A stretch of 26,476 nucleotides of DNA from a virus. Shown here piece by piece: positions 1 through 8,624 of the stretch (position 1 is its first letter; each line of letters starts with the position of its first letter). A program made the position numbers and the translations under genes. The notes beneath the pieces are model-generated. The model had not been told where the DNA came from, did not search any database, and worked only from the letters and a program-made list of their open reading frames with translations. The stretch is taken from positions 1 through 26,476 of IMG/VR virus record IMGVR_UViG_3300044612_000496; one strand, given 5' to 3'.

Positions 1-482
1 AGGTATTGGATTTTGAAAAGATCTACCACTTTGCCTGTGACCTTCGGGCTGTCTTAGCGGCAGCTAACGGTCCATTGCAAGCTACGACCTCAAAGCCACT
101 ACCTGTAATACCGTGGAGCGGCTCCAACCTGACTGAGATGGAGGAACTGCTGCAGAAAACGCAACAGCTCGAACGTGAGAACGCCGCGCTGCGGGAGAAG
201 GTCGAACGCTATCGGCTGGTTACGCTCAGGCAGGACGCCGACAACACCGCGCTGCGCAACGAACTGGCAAAACTCCAAGAGTGGACGAATCAGATTCGCG
301 ACGATTTGGAGGAAGCCCATAGTGAACGGGATGCCAACTGGGAAAAGATTGGCAACCTAGTGGACCTCCTCATCGAGTCATTGAAGTATCTCGACAATCA
401 CAACATTGAGGCCGAAGGCGGGGCAGAACTTGTCCACAAGATCAAGATGGCTGTAATCCAAGACCGGGGGCTTTGGGAATGA
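1..482 (+). CDS. Coiled-coil hypothetical protein, probably cut by the window edge
   Basis: The frame is open from the window edge to a TGA at 480-482. The first possible start inside the window is a TTG at 6 with no usable ribosome binding site, so I infer that the gene begins upstream of the window. The visible part is about 158 residues. Its middle (roughly residues 45-120 from the TTG) is charged, rich in Leu, Glu, Gln and Asn, with heptad spacing such as ELLQKTQQLERENAALREKV, which predicts a coiled coil. No enzyme motif is visible. Its stop overlaps the next start as ATGA, so it is the first visible member of a tightly coupled + strand operon. I do not recognise a family and function is unknown. 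Confidence 0.6.
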   Translation, partial: VLDFEKIYHFACDLRAVLAAANGPLQATTSKPLPVIPWSGSNLTEMEELLQKTQQLERENAALREKVERYRLVTLRQDADNTALRNELAKLQEWTNQIRDDLEEAHSERDANWEKIGNLVDLLIESLKYLDNHNIEAEGGAELVHKIKMAVIQDRGLWE

Positions 483-556
483 CACTCCTACTTGGATTCG
501 CGGCCATCTGGGTCATCAGCACCACCGTTGAGGCTGTCCTCGATTGGATTGATTGA
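479..556 (+). CDS. 25-residue hydrophobic micro-protein (candidate)
   Basis: A 25-codon frame with an ATG that overlaps the upstream stop (ATGA at 479-482) and a TGA that overlaps the downstream ATG (TGATG at 554-558). The product starts MTLLLGFAAIWVIS, which is hydrophobic enough for one short membrane segment, and ends acidic (LDWID). It exactly bridges two genes with a stop/start overlap on each side, as expected of a translationally coupled cistron. Without it there would be a 73-base gap in an operon that otherwise has none. The alternative is that it is only a reinitiation bridge with no functional product. Confidence 0.45.
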   Translation: MTLLLGFAAIWVISTTVEAVLDWID

Positions 557-954
557 TGCCTAAGCCAGAGAAGACACGCTGCGGGAAGACATGGACAGAG
601 GCTCGCTATTGGGGCTTTATCCGCTCTGCCCTGCGGCGTGCCTTCACTCGCTACCCCGTCAACTACCAATGCCGCAATGCGGCTAAGCGTCCCTACAAGG
701 GGCCGAACAAACTACAAAAAAACGAATATCAATGCGGCGTGTGCGGGGGCTGGTTCATTCAGAAGAACACCCAAGTGCATCACGTCGTGGAGTGTGGCTC
801 ACTCAAGAGCTACTCCGACCTACCCGGCTTCGTTGAACGCTTGTTCTGTGAAGCCAAAGATTTGCAGGTGATATGTAAGCCCTGCCATAAAAACATAACC
901 CATGATCCCAAAACTAGACGAGCCAGAGGACGAAAGCAGAGTAAACTGGATTGA
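556..954 (+). CDS. HNH-endonuclease-like zinc-binding protein
   Basis: 132 residues from the ATG at 556; a TTG one codon earlier is less likely because the ATG overlaps the preceding stop as TGATG. The N-terminal part (TEARYWGFIRSALRRAF) is a basic helix. A zinc ribbon follows: C60-x2-C63 in CGVC and C107-x2-C110 in CKPCHK. His75-His76 lie between them, where HNH proteins carry the first catalytic His. This layout matches small phage HNH proteins with the ending 'LQVxCKPCHK'. The Asn that usually precedes LQV is Asp here (KDLQVICKPCH), so nuclease activity is not certain. Such proteins nick or cut DNA and are found as homing or packaging/recombination-associated nucleases; which role applies cannot be told. 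Its end overlaps the next gene by 53 bases. Confidence 0.7.
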   Translation: MPKPEKTRCGKTWTEARYWGFIRSALRRAFTRYPVNYQCRNAAKRPYKGPNKLQKNEYQCGVCGGWFIQKNTQVHHVVECGSLKSYSDLPGFVERLFCEAKDLQVICKPCHKNITHDPKTRRARGRKQSKLD

Positions 955-1120
955 GAAATACGTCATCGAGATTGCCTTTACCATCAGCGGTGACGGCGAC
1001 CCCGTGTTCAAGATTGTCTACATGGACGAGAGCGAAGAGCACTTGATGATTACGGATGGACCTTCACTACGCGCAGCAATCGACCGTGCTATCCTGAGTG
1101 TCCATGCCCAACAACCCTGA
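902..1120 (+). CDS. 72-residue acidic hypothetical protein
   Basis: A small frame starting at ATG 902 inside the end of the HNH gene and running into the start of the phosphoesterase gene (17-base overlap). The product is acidic, with an alternating hydrophobic pattern (KYVIEIAFTISGDGDPVFKI) that suggests a small beta-sheet fold followed by a helix (SLRAAIDRAILSV). There is no clear ribosome binding site at ATG 902. The 53-base overlap is longer than usual here, so the true start could be further in, although no better ATG is seen. The frame fills the space between two convincing genes, which supports it being real. Family and function are not recognised. Confidence 0.5.
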   Translation: MIPKLDEPEDESRVNWIEKYVIEIAFTISGDGDPVFKIVYMDESEEHLMITDGPSLRAAIDRAILSVHAQQP

Positions 1121-2087
1121 TGTTGCTGCCGTAGTTGAGGAATACCTCGCCGCGCATCCAACCCTGCCGAGCCGTCAACTGGCTCGCATCATGTACAAGG
1201 AGCACTCGCTCCTTTGGTCTGGCTATAACGCCGCCTATTCCGCCATTCGCTATCGCCGTGGAGCTTTGGGTAAGGAACACCGTGAAGCCCGTGGACTGAC
1301 GGAACCCACTACGCCCGTGCGCCAAATCCCGGCATCCGTCACCCGTGAGTTCACGCCCTTCCTCATGGATGGCGTCGAGAAGATAGCCATCCTCTCTGAC
1401 ATCCACGTTCCCTATCACACTCCAGAGGCTATTGAGTGCGCGGTGAAGCGTGCGCTCAAGGAGGACGTAGACGGCATCATCCTCAACGGCGACACCATCG
1501 ACTGCCACTCCCTGTCCACGTTCGTGCGTGACCCCCGCGCCCGCAACTTCAAGCAGGAGCGGGATACTACCAACGAGCTACTGGCCTACCTCCGTGAGCG
1601 GTTCCCCGGTGCTCGCATTGTCTGGCGCGACGGCAACCATGAGGATAGGTTCAAGACCTACATGATGACCAAGGCTCCCGAAATCTTCCATCTGGATGAG
1701 TTCGCGCTGGAGAACCTGTTGGCCTTTGACGAACACGACATTGAGTACGTCACGGACAAGCGCATCATCATGGTGGGTGGGCTGGCGGTGATGCACGGGC
1801 ATGAGTTCTTCAAGGGCTTCGCGCCCCCGGTGAACCCTGCTCGCGGAGCCTACCTCAAGGCTAAGCAGAGCTGTATGGTGGGCCACCACCACCGCACCTC
1901 AGAGCACACGGAAACGGCCCTAGACGGCTCTATAACGACCACTTGGAGCGTGGGGTGCCTATCGGACCTCCACCCCGCCTACTCCCCGTATAACAGCTAC
2001 AATCACGGCGCAGCCATCATCCACCTAGATGGGGACGAGTTTCACGTCCACAACTACCGGATCGTTAATGGCCGCGCTTTGAATTAG
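1104..2087 (+). CDS. Calcineurin-like metallophosphoesterase with N-terminal helical domain
   Basis: 327 residues from ATG 1104; a GTG two codons earlier is possible but less likely. The standard metallophosphoesterase motifs are all present in order: D99-x-H101 (SDIHVPYH), GDTID at 129-133, GNHE at 177-180, HGH at 231-233 and GHHH at 260-263. These residues bind two metal ions and hydrolyse phosphate mono- or diesters, or nucleic acid in some phage members. Residues 1-60 form a helical, basic region (SRQLARIM ... YSAIRYRRG) resembling a winged helix, which hints at DNA or RNA as substrate; that is inference. It is the last gene of the + strand operon, and its TAG overlaps the stop of the facing minus-strand gene. 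Confidence 0.85.
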   Translation: MPNNPDVAAVVEEYLAAHPTLPSRQLARIMYKEHSLLWSGYNAAYSAIRYRRGALGKEHREARGLTEPTTPVRQIPASVTREFTPFLMDGVEKIAILSDIHVPYHTPEAIECAVKRALKEDVDGIILNGDTIDCHSLSTFVRDPRARNFKQERDTTNELLAYLRERFPGARIVWRDGNHEDRFKTYMMTKAPEIFHLDEFALENLLAFDEHDIEYVTDKRIIMVGGLAVMHGHEFFKGFAPPVNPARGAYLKAKQSCMVGHHHRTSEHTETALDGSITTTWSVGCLSDLHPAYSPYNSYNHGAAIIHLDGDEFHVHNYRIVNGRALN

Positions 2088-5077
2088 CGGTTGGGTCTAC
2101 CCCCCTGCCGATTACGATCATCGTCCATGCGGGAGATGTTCATAATCGCCCGAAGGGCCGGGGGAACAGCAGCCTCAGTAGCGGTGAAGGCAGCTTCAAA
2201 CTTCTGAGCGTAGCGCGGATCAATGTACATCCGGTACATCTGGTTGTACGACTGATCGCGCAGTAGAGCCTCAAACTGCTGGGGGTTGAAGTAGGCAGTA
2301 AAGCCCTTGCCGGGAAGTCGTCCACGCACATTAACAGCCTGTCGAGTTGCCTCAGTCTGGCCACCCATAATCTTGTTGCGCTCATCAACGATGAAGCGCA
2401 CTTGATTGCCGTACATATTCTCAAGATTATCGAAGGCGTCGTTACCCAGTATGGCGCGAAGGGCGCCTCGCTGATTAGCGTATTTCTGGTTATTGTTGTT
2501 AAAGAACTCAGACAGGGCATTTAGGTCAACACGGGTAGCCTCCCCGGAAGCAGCGGAGCCAAAGCGGCGCATTACAGTAGAGGCTGCCGCCACACGAAGA
2601 TTATCCAAGTCCCTGCCACGGCCAGAAGCCTGCAATGCGGCAGTAAAGTCGTTAAGCACGCTAGGCTCAACCGTAAGTAGCTTATCTACCCACTTGATGT
2701 TGTTTGCCGGATCATCGGACAACTTCATGTTTGTCCCCTTATCGGCCAAGAAAACAACCAATGGATCTTTCTCGGCTTCGCGCAAAGCTTGAGCAGCATC
2801 TTGCTCGCTGATTTTGGCGTTCCTACGGGCTTCAACCAAACGGGCGGTTTGTGCGCGTCGGGTCTTTGATCCGGTGCTTAGGAGCTGATCGCGCAGAGCG
2901 CGGCCATATTCCATGCGCCACGCAGCTTGGTCGGCTCCAAACTCAACAGCCTGCACAAGGAAACGCTCATACTCAGCGGGCGTAACCGCCGCAGTCTTGG
3001 ACAGAGACTGTATGCGGGCCAACGCCTTAACTTGTTTAGCTGTACCAATTCCAAGCTCCTCAATCGGGAAGCCCTTTGCGGAAAGCGTGTCAAGTTGACT
3101 AATAATCTTGCTGGTGTCAAAGGCAGCAGGAGACAGACGCTCACCAGAGCCAACCACCTCAGAGCGGCGCAACAGAGTATCGCGCATATTCATCAGGAAC
3201 TTCTGGCGAAACGACTCGCCAGCAATGATAGCCGCATTGACAGACTTGGGGTCGGCGGGATCAGCAGTAGAAGCAATCATCTTAGAGATGTTGTCTACAT
3301 CCTGCATCACGGTGTTGCCCTTCAGTACCTTAGAGGCGTCCTCAACCTCGTCCATTAGATACTTGAATAGAGAGTCAGACTCACCCCGCTGAATCATTTC
3401 ATAGGTCGCATTTTCAATGGCCGAGAAACGAGACGAGGCCAAAGCATTTGCGGCTTGCATCTTGGGAAGCGCAGTTGGGTCAACTCGCCCAATATAGTTC
3501 TCAGACGCCTCAGAAATAGCGCGGTACGCATCGCGCATGGCAGCGTTGGCTTCGCGCTCGCTACGCCCAATCGCCTTAAATCCGTTGTAGATTTCATTTT
3601 TGAACATACGGAAACCCTCAAGAGACAAACGTCCCTTGCTGTCTCCGTATTTCTGGAAGAATGCATCGCCAAGGGTCTTCATCTGCTCGCGCAGGATCTT
3701 GCCTTGAACGGGGTTATTGCTGCTCTTGGCTAGGTCATTAACCCGCTTCATGAAGTCGTCTTGAGTGACAACCGTGAAGTTGCGACCAAAGCCCGTGGAG
3801 TCGTAGAGCATATCTACGGCATCCTTCATGAAGTCGTCGGCACCAGAAGCTAGTTGAATAAGCTCCTGACCACGACGTGCGCTCGTAAGCTCATCAATCG
3901 AGCGAATCCCCTGCCCACCGAAAACCGTATCGTTGGCTGCGCTTACAGCCGTCTTTTCAACTGTGGCTCTAAATGCCTTCAGCTTGGCTTCAGCAAGGAG
4001 TGCGGGCGCATTTTGCTGATTCTTAGCGCGGGCGTCTTGTGCGATTAGAGCAGCCTGATCGGCTTCAGCCTTAGCCTTGAAGTAGGAATCACGGCGAGCC
4101 TGCAAAAGCCCCTTGGCTTCGTCCAACTGCTTCTTCAGGGGGTCCGTGTCCGGAATGTCCGGAAATGCTTGGTTGATTTGATCGTCCAAGCTTCCATTCA
4201 AGTCATCAACAAGTCGTCGCGCTTGGGTATTGGCACGCGCAAATGCATCAGCCTCCATTGCACTCTTGCCGGGAAGGCCCATGCCCAGAGTGATTGGCCC
4301 AGTATAGCCATTGTTGCGGATAACCGCAGTATTAGCCTTAGCCTCGTTAGAAAGCTCGCGCCCACGTCCACCAACGCCAGACGCAAGGCCAACGGCTACT
4401 GGAGCAAAAGTGCGGGTGAATCCCTCAAGATCACTTGTGCTCGCAAACTTGTAATTCTTCCAGTCCTCACCGGATGAGATGAAGCGGGAAAGTTCGCTAC
4501 CAGTATAAGCCGATGGAACATTTACAAAGGCACGCTTCAAAAGACCGCCCTTTGTTGCAAATGGGTTGAGACCCCCAACAAACGCCCCACCGATACGGTT
4601 GGCGTCAATCTTCATATCGTCCTTCCCGGCCTGATCGATAACCTGTCCGACAAACTCAGCGATTGCGCTACTCGTTCCGCTAATGCCAGAAAGTGCCGCA
4701 GCGGCAGTAAGACCAGTTCCAACCGCAGGGGCAGCGACAAGCCCAGCGGCGACGGGAATGCCAATGCGGGCTGCGGTTGCGCCCTGCTCCCGCATGGACT
4801 GAGCAAAGTCCTGTTCTCCAAGAGCCTTGGTAGACATGGAGGCAAGCGCAGATAGCGCCGGAACGGGTCCGGTAACCATAGTAGCCGCAGCCCCAAGGCC
4901 ACGGCGCATCATTCCTTGTCCAAAGGTTTCTGGCTGAGCCTGAGCAGCCACACGCTGGCTTTGCTCATCAGCAACCATCTGTCCAACTCTAGCCGCAATT
5001 TCATCATCCCTCATGTCGTCTGGAAACTGAACAGAACGACCGAGCTGCGGGACGTAAACACTTTGTACTTGCGACAT
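2084..5077 (-). CDS. Large internal virion / DNA ejection protein (997 aa)
   Basis: The largest protein of the window and the last gene of the minus-strand late block. The N-terminus (VYVPQLGRSVQFPDDMRDDEIAAR split around the FPDDM motif) looks like the short motif at the start of many very large podovirus virion proteins. Residues about 105-135 are Ala/Gly-rich and hydrophobic (GIPVAAGLVAAPAVGTGL), suitable for inserting in a membrane. The remainder is long, helical and charged with no transglycosylase motif that I can identify. Size, last position after two other internal-type proteins, and composition fit a T7 gp16-like ejectosome protein that enters the host envelope with the DNA. The start ATG at 5077 has only an AT-rich leader and no Shine-Dalgarno motif. 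Function is inferred from context. Confidence 0.6.
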   Translation of the reverse strand: MSQVQSVYVPQLGRSVQFPDDMRDDEIAARVGQMVADEQSQRVAAQAQPETFGQGMMRRGLGAAATMVTGPVPALSALASMSTKALGEQDFAQSMREQGATAARIGIPVAAGLVAAPAVGTGLTAAAALSGISGTSSAIAEFVGQVIDQAGKDDMKIDANRIGGAFVGGLNPFATKGGLLKRAFVNVPSAYTGSELSRFISSGEDWKNYKFASTSDLEGFTRTFAPVAVGLASGVGGRGRELSNEAKANTAVIRNNGYTGPITLGMGLPGKSAMEADAFARANTQARRLVDDLNGSLDDQINQAFPDIPDTDPLKKQLDEAKGLLQARRDSYFKAKAEADQAALIAQDARAKNQQNAPALLAEAKLKAFRATVEKTAVSAANDTVFGGQGIRSIDELTSARRGQELIQLASGADDFMKDAVDMLYDSTGFGRNFTVVTQDDFMKRVNDLAKSSNNPVQGKILREQMKTLGDAFFQKYGDSKGRLSLEGFRMFKNEIYNGFKAIGRSEREANAAMRDAYRAISEASENYIGRVDPTALPKMQAANALASSRFSAIENATYEMIQRGESDSLFKYLMDEVEDASKVLKGNTVMQDVDNISKMIASTADPADPKSVNAAIIAGESFRQKFLMNMRDTLLRRSEVVGSGERLSPAAFDTSKIISQLDTLSAKGFPIEELGIGTAKQVKALARIQSLSKTAAVTPAEYERFLVQAVEFGADQAAWRMEYGRALRDQLLSTGSKTRRAQTARLVEARRNAKISEQDAAQALREAEKDPLVVFLADKGTNMKLSDDPANNIKWVDKLLTVEPSVLNDFTAALQASGRGRDLDNLRVAAASTVMRRFGSAASGEATRVDLNALSEFFNNNNQKYANQRGALRAILGNDAFDNLENMYGNQVRFIVDERNKIMGGQTEATRQAVNVRGRLPGKGFTAYFNPQQFEALLRDQSYNQMYRMYIDPRYAQKFEAAFTATEAAVPPALRAIMNISRMDDDRNRQGGRPNR

Positions 5078-5092
5078 ATTTATTAAATTAGA

Positions 5093-6439
5093 TTAAAACG
5101 GACCCGCATTGGGGTTACCTAAAAACTTACCAGTAGCAGCATCAAAAGTCCTGCTGCGAACTGGTTGACCTGAATTGCGAGCTTTGCGCGATTCAATAAG
5201 AATGAATGGAGCATCCTCAGGACTCACGGTGAGCATCTTTCTGTACCTATCCCCCTCATCAAACGCATCGTTAACCTTACGATTGAACCGATCAACCGAA
5301 TCACGGCTTTGGGTATTAAGAATATTTTGCAACTCACGAATACCTTCAAGCTGCTTGGTAATGTCAGCACCAGAAATCTTCTCCGTGTAAATACGGTCAG
5401 CATCAGACACGGCGGTTCCTGAACCAAGTGCCTTGATGTTTCTAAGAACCTGTTGACCGATCAGAGCAATAAGTTTCTCGGTGTCTTTGACTTCTTTGTA
5501 GTTTCCAATGCCAAGATCATTAGCCACAGACTTCAAGTAAAGTTCGGCCTGAGCGGTTTTTCCGGTGATGAGATTGCCTTCCGCAAGAAGCTCATCAACA
5601 CGACGACTCGCTGCATCAGCCCTAAGAATTGGGTTGATTTCTTCGGAACGTTGTTTGCCCAAAAAGTCAAAGAGATTAGCCCGTTCTTTGTCTTCGGATC
5701 CGGCAATATTAACAAGGGGCGATTTGCGATCCTTAATAGTAGCCCTAGACAATTCGTCCATTTCGATCTCGGTAAGCTTTCTACCAAGTTGTGCTTCTTT
5801 TGAGGCAATGGCTCGATTGATTGCGACTTGCTCGTCAGATGGAGTTTTCGGCTCCCTTATACCAGCCGTACGGGCCTGAGCAAAGTTTTGAGCGATTTGG
5901 GATCGAGCAAGCTCAAGCTGGGCTTCTTTCATCCGGTCATCCATAGCCTTTCTCTGATATGCAGCGCGAACCGCATCATCAGCCGAATTCAAGGCCATAT
6001 CCTTAACAACATCATCCGTAATTCCCTCAATGTTCTCAACGGCCTTGAGGATTCTCTTCTCCTCTTGTTTTTCAGCTTTAATGTCACGATTAGCCTGCGC
6101 CGCCTGTGAGAAGTTGATAAACGTCATTACGCCGTTAGGACCAACAGAGCGAATGGCGGCACCAGCAGCATCACGGTCAAAATTGCCAGATCCATCATCA
6201 AACATGGCGTAAGTGCTGGGGTCTTTCTTGAAGTTGGTTTCAAGGAAGCCAATCGTCTCGCCAATCTTCTTCTCTTCCTCCTTCTTCTGCTTGTAGTCGC
6301 GAATTGCGGCTCCAGCGGTTTGCCCTAGACTGGCAATGCCCTGAGCAATCGACTGACTGCCAGCCATAGCTCCCTGCATATAGGGCGTGTAATTGATTGC
6401 GCCGAGACCAGCCTGAATACCTGTTCCGAAGCGTGCCAT
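5093..6439 (-). CDS. Putative internal virion protein, helical (448 aa)
   Basis: 448 residues from ATG 6439, one base after the upstream stop. Residues 1-45 are rich in Gly, Ala, Ser and Gln (MQGAMAGSQSIAQGIASLGQ), a pattern common at the N-terminus of podovirus internal core proteins. A strongly charged coiled-coil stretch follows (RDYKQKKEEEKK). The rest is helical with several Lys/Glu/Arg-rich segments, and the C-terminus is Gly/Asn/Pro-rich. Placed between the 726-residue and 997-residue virion proteins, it would be the middle of a three-gene internal core set like T7 gp14-gp15-gp16. There is no enzyme motif. The gene looks somewhat more AT-rich than the capsid genes. The role is inferred from position and composition. 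Confidence 0.5.
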   Translation of the reverse strand: MARFGTGIQAGLGAINYTPYMQGAMAGSQSIAQGIASLGQTAGAAIRDYKQKKEEEKKIGETIGFLETNFKKDPSTYAMFDDGSGNFDRDAAGAAIRSVGPNGVMTFINFSQAAQANRDIKAEKQEEKRILKAVENIEGITDDVVKDMALNSADDAVRAAYQRKAMDDRMKEAQLELARSQIAQNFAQARTAGIREPKTPSDEQVAINRAIASKEAQLGRKLTEIEMDELSRATIKDRKSPLVNIAGSEDKERANLFDFLGKQRSEEINPILRADAASRRVDELLAEGNLITGKTAQAELYLKSVANDLGIGNYKEVKDTEKLIALIGQQVLRNIKALGSGTAVSDADRIYTEKISGADITKQLEGIRELQNILNTQSRDSVDRFNRKVNDAFDEGDRYRKMLTVSPEDAPFILIESRKARNSGQPVRSRTFDAATGKFLGNPNAGPF

Positions 6440-6440
6440 G

Positions 6441-8621
6441 TTAGGAAAAGAGATAGTTGTTGATGCGAGCGTCCATCCACTTGCGGATTAGATTCTTGAT
6501 GCGCGGTTTGTTCTTGATCCAAGCGGCAAAGCCCTCTCCATACTTGATGTAAAGCTTACGGAACCACGACGGAGCCTTCACCATCAGCCATTCACGGAAC
6601 TGAATCCAGCGGGGGTTCTCCTCGCCATACACTTCGCGGGCTACCCAACAGCCGGGAACCGGAAGGGGGCCGGTGGGCTTGGGGACAAATGAGCTAGCCA
6701 CATTGCCGATTGCATTAATCGTAGCACCAGCAATTGCACCCTGAGCACCTGCGCGAGCACCATAAGTAGCCGCCTGATAGTTACCAAGGTTAGCGTTCTG
6801 CTGAAGAGCAAGATTAACACCAGCGTTCGGATCAAATACCTGACCACCCATGTTCTGCATGAGACCAGCCGCCAAGCCCTGCTGACCCTGACCAACGCCC
6901 AGCGCACCAGACGGACGACCGAGTACAACGCTCATGGGGTCGAAGGCCGCTCCATAAAGACCAGCAAGCTGTCCTTGATATGCGCGATTAGCTGCCAGTT
7001 CGCCCTGCTTCGCCTGACCAAGCATACCAAGATTGGCAATATTCTGCTGCTGTTGCGTAGCTTGGAAGGCGCGATTTTGCAGGCCAAGATTGGTGAGCTG
7101 CTCAGCGTTGAATAAATCAACCTGATTTTGGGCAGCTTGGTTAGCCAACGCGGCACGCATAGCCACATCCTGATTGGAGAGCTGTCCTTGATTGCCAGCA
7201 GTTGCTCCAAACTGGAGGGCTTGATTCTGCGCGGCAAGGTTGGCAGCGGCCATCTCGCGCTGAGCGGCTTGATTCTGCAAAGCAAACTGCGCCTGACGCT
7301 CAACATTAGATAGTCCAAACTGATTCTGCGCGGCTTGATTAGCCATAGCAAAACGAGCCATGGCATCAGCATTAGCTGCCGCAGCAGCGTTTTGGGCCTG
7401 AGCACCAAACTGGGCTGCTTGATTTCTTGCAGCAGCCGTAAATTGAGCAGCTTCATTGGCCGACATTGCGCCAAACTGAGCAGCCTGATTAATAGCAGCC
7501 TGATCAGCCAAAGAAAGCTGACCCGCCATTGCCTGATTGGCTTGAGCCGCTTGGAGGGCAGCAGCCTGATTGGCCTGCTGCATACCCAAGTCCTGACCAT
7601 ACACACCCGTAGCAAATCCACGGCTGGCGTTGAGGTCGGCAAGATAAGCCTGATTGAGCGCAGCAGCCTGCTGGAGGGCTTGAGCCTGCCGTTGCCCAAC
7701 TGCCTCAGCGCGAGACATGGCTTCAGCCGCAATAGCCTGATTGCTCATCTCTAGGCCACGGGCAGCAAATGCCTCACGGGTAGCCTGTTGAGCGTTGCGA
7801 ACGTCCTCGGCAGTAAGCTGTCCAGTCGCCAATGCCATTTCCGCAGCACGACGACGAAACGTAGCAGAAGCCTCGGTAGGCGCGGCTTCTATGGCCTGAC
7901 CGTAAAGCTGCTGACCAAGCGCACCCTGTGCTACATCGCGGGAAGCAATGTCAGCTACACGGGCCGCACGGGCAGCGTCATAACCTTGAGAACCATAGCC
8001 TTCTGCCGAATATCCCTGAGCGGAAATCGTGGGTGCAGCACCAAGCAAAGCAGCTTGAGCCGTAGGTGCAGCACCAAGCATTGCGGCCTGCCCCTGAGCG
8101 GCCTGATAGCCCTGAAGGTTTACTTGTGGGGCTTGGGCAATTGTGCTGGCATTGGCTAAAGCCGCACCAACATCACCAAGCCGCTGAGCACCAGTAATAG
8201 CGTTCTGCAGGCCACCATAAAAGTCGGTTGTGCCACCCATCTCGCCAGCCTTTTTAAGGGCGGCAAACATTTCAGGGTTGGCTGCTTCAATAGCTGAACG
8301 ATAACCACCGCTTTGTGCCTGTAGGGCGCGAATATCCGCATCGCGCTGAAGGCGATCAGCCGTTTCCTGAGCCTCAACAAGCTTTGGGGTAACCTGACTG
8401 AGGATGTCGATGGCACCAGCCTGTCCACCAACGCCACGCAAATACTGCTCCATCTCTTGCAGATTGAGCTGCGTGTACTGTGGGCGGAATTGCTGCTCTG
8501 CGCCCAGCAGCTTCTCCTGCAAGGCCGGATCGGCCATTGCGTTGATGTAATCTAGTGCTGACTTGCCCGGATCAACAGGAGTGGGAGCGGGGGGCGGGGC
8601 TGGTACTGAAAATTTACCCAT
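6441..8621 (-). CDS. Internal virion protein with 11-residue repeats and C-terminal Cys-YG box (726 aa)
   Basis: 726 residues from ATG 8621, with an AT-rich leader and no Shine-Dalgarno motif. In order: a Pro-rich start (residues 7-18, PAPPPAPTPVDP); a helical region to about 160; a Gln/Gly/Tyr-rich segment (about 165-215); a helical region; then residues about 351-537 built from Ala/Gln/Asn-rich units of 11 residues, nearly all starting with Asn (NQAAQFGAMSA, NEAAQFTAAAR, NQAAQREMAAA). An 11-residue period fits a long, slightly right-handed helical coil. The C-terminus (658-720) is a different, conserved-looking domain starting CWVAREVYG, rich in Trp, Arg and Tyr. First of three large genes after the nozzle, it is probably an ejected core protein; structural role is likely, exact function unknown. 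Confidence 0.6.
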   Translation of the reverse strand: MGKFSVPAPPPAPTPVDPGKSALDYINAMADPALQEKLLGAEQQFRPQYTQLNLQEMEQYLRGVGGQAGAIDILSQVTPKLVEAQETADRLQRDADIRALQAQSGGYRSAIEAANPEMFAALKKAGEMGGTTDFYGGLQNAITGAQRLGDVGAALANASTIAQAPQVNLQGYQAAQGQAAMLGAAPTAQAALLGAAPTISAQGYSAEGYGSQGYDAARAARVADIASRDVAQGALGQQLYGQAIEAAPTEASATFRRRAAEMALATGQLTAEDVRNAQQATREAFAARGLEMSNQAIAAEAMSRAEAVGQRQAQALQQAAALNQAYLADLNASRGFATGVYGQDLGMQQANQAAALQAAQANQAMAGQLSLADQAAINQAAQFGAMSANEAAQFTAAARNQAAQFGAQAQNAAAAANADAMARFAMANQAAQNQFGLSNVERQAQFALQNQAAQREMAAANLAAQNQALQFGATAGNQGQLSNQDVAMRAALANQAAQNQVDLFNAEQLTNLGLQNRAFQATQQQQNIANLGMLGQAKQGELAANRAYQGQLAGLYGAAFDPMSVVLGRPSGALGVGQGQQGLAAGLMQNMGGQVFDPNAGVNLALQQNANLGNYQAATYGARAGAQGAIAGATINAIGNVASSFVPKPTGPLPVPGCWVAREVYGEENPRWIQFREWLMVKAPSWFRKLYIKYGEGFAAWIKNKPRIKNLIRKWMDARINNYLFS
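7011..7571 (-). repeat. About sixteen 11-residue (33-base) coding repeats
   Basis: Within the 726-residue virion protein (residues about 351-537), consecutive units of 11 residues start with Asn and carry Ala/Gln at the next positions, for example NQAAALQAAQA, NQAMAGQLSLA, NQAAQFGAMSA, NQAAQNQFGLS, NVERQAQFALQ, NQDVAMRAALA, NAEQLTNLGLQ and NRAFQATQQQQ. Phase is lost in two places: a five-residue unit (DQAAI, 373-377) and a six-residue unit (NAAAAA, 411-416). Together these add up to one whole unit. Confidence 0.8.
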
Positions 8622-8624
8622 AAA

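Noticed and set aside
6932-7732. 266-residue minus-strand frame inside the 726-residue protein gene
   Set aside because: It is a shifted reading of the Ala/Gln-rich repeat region, gives a Leu/Arg-rich product with no domain, and lies entirely within a better gene.
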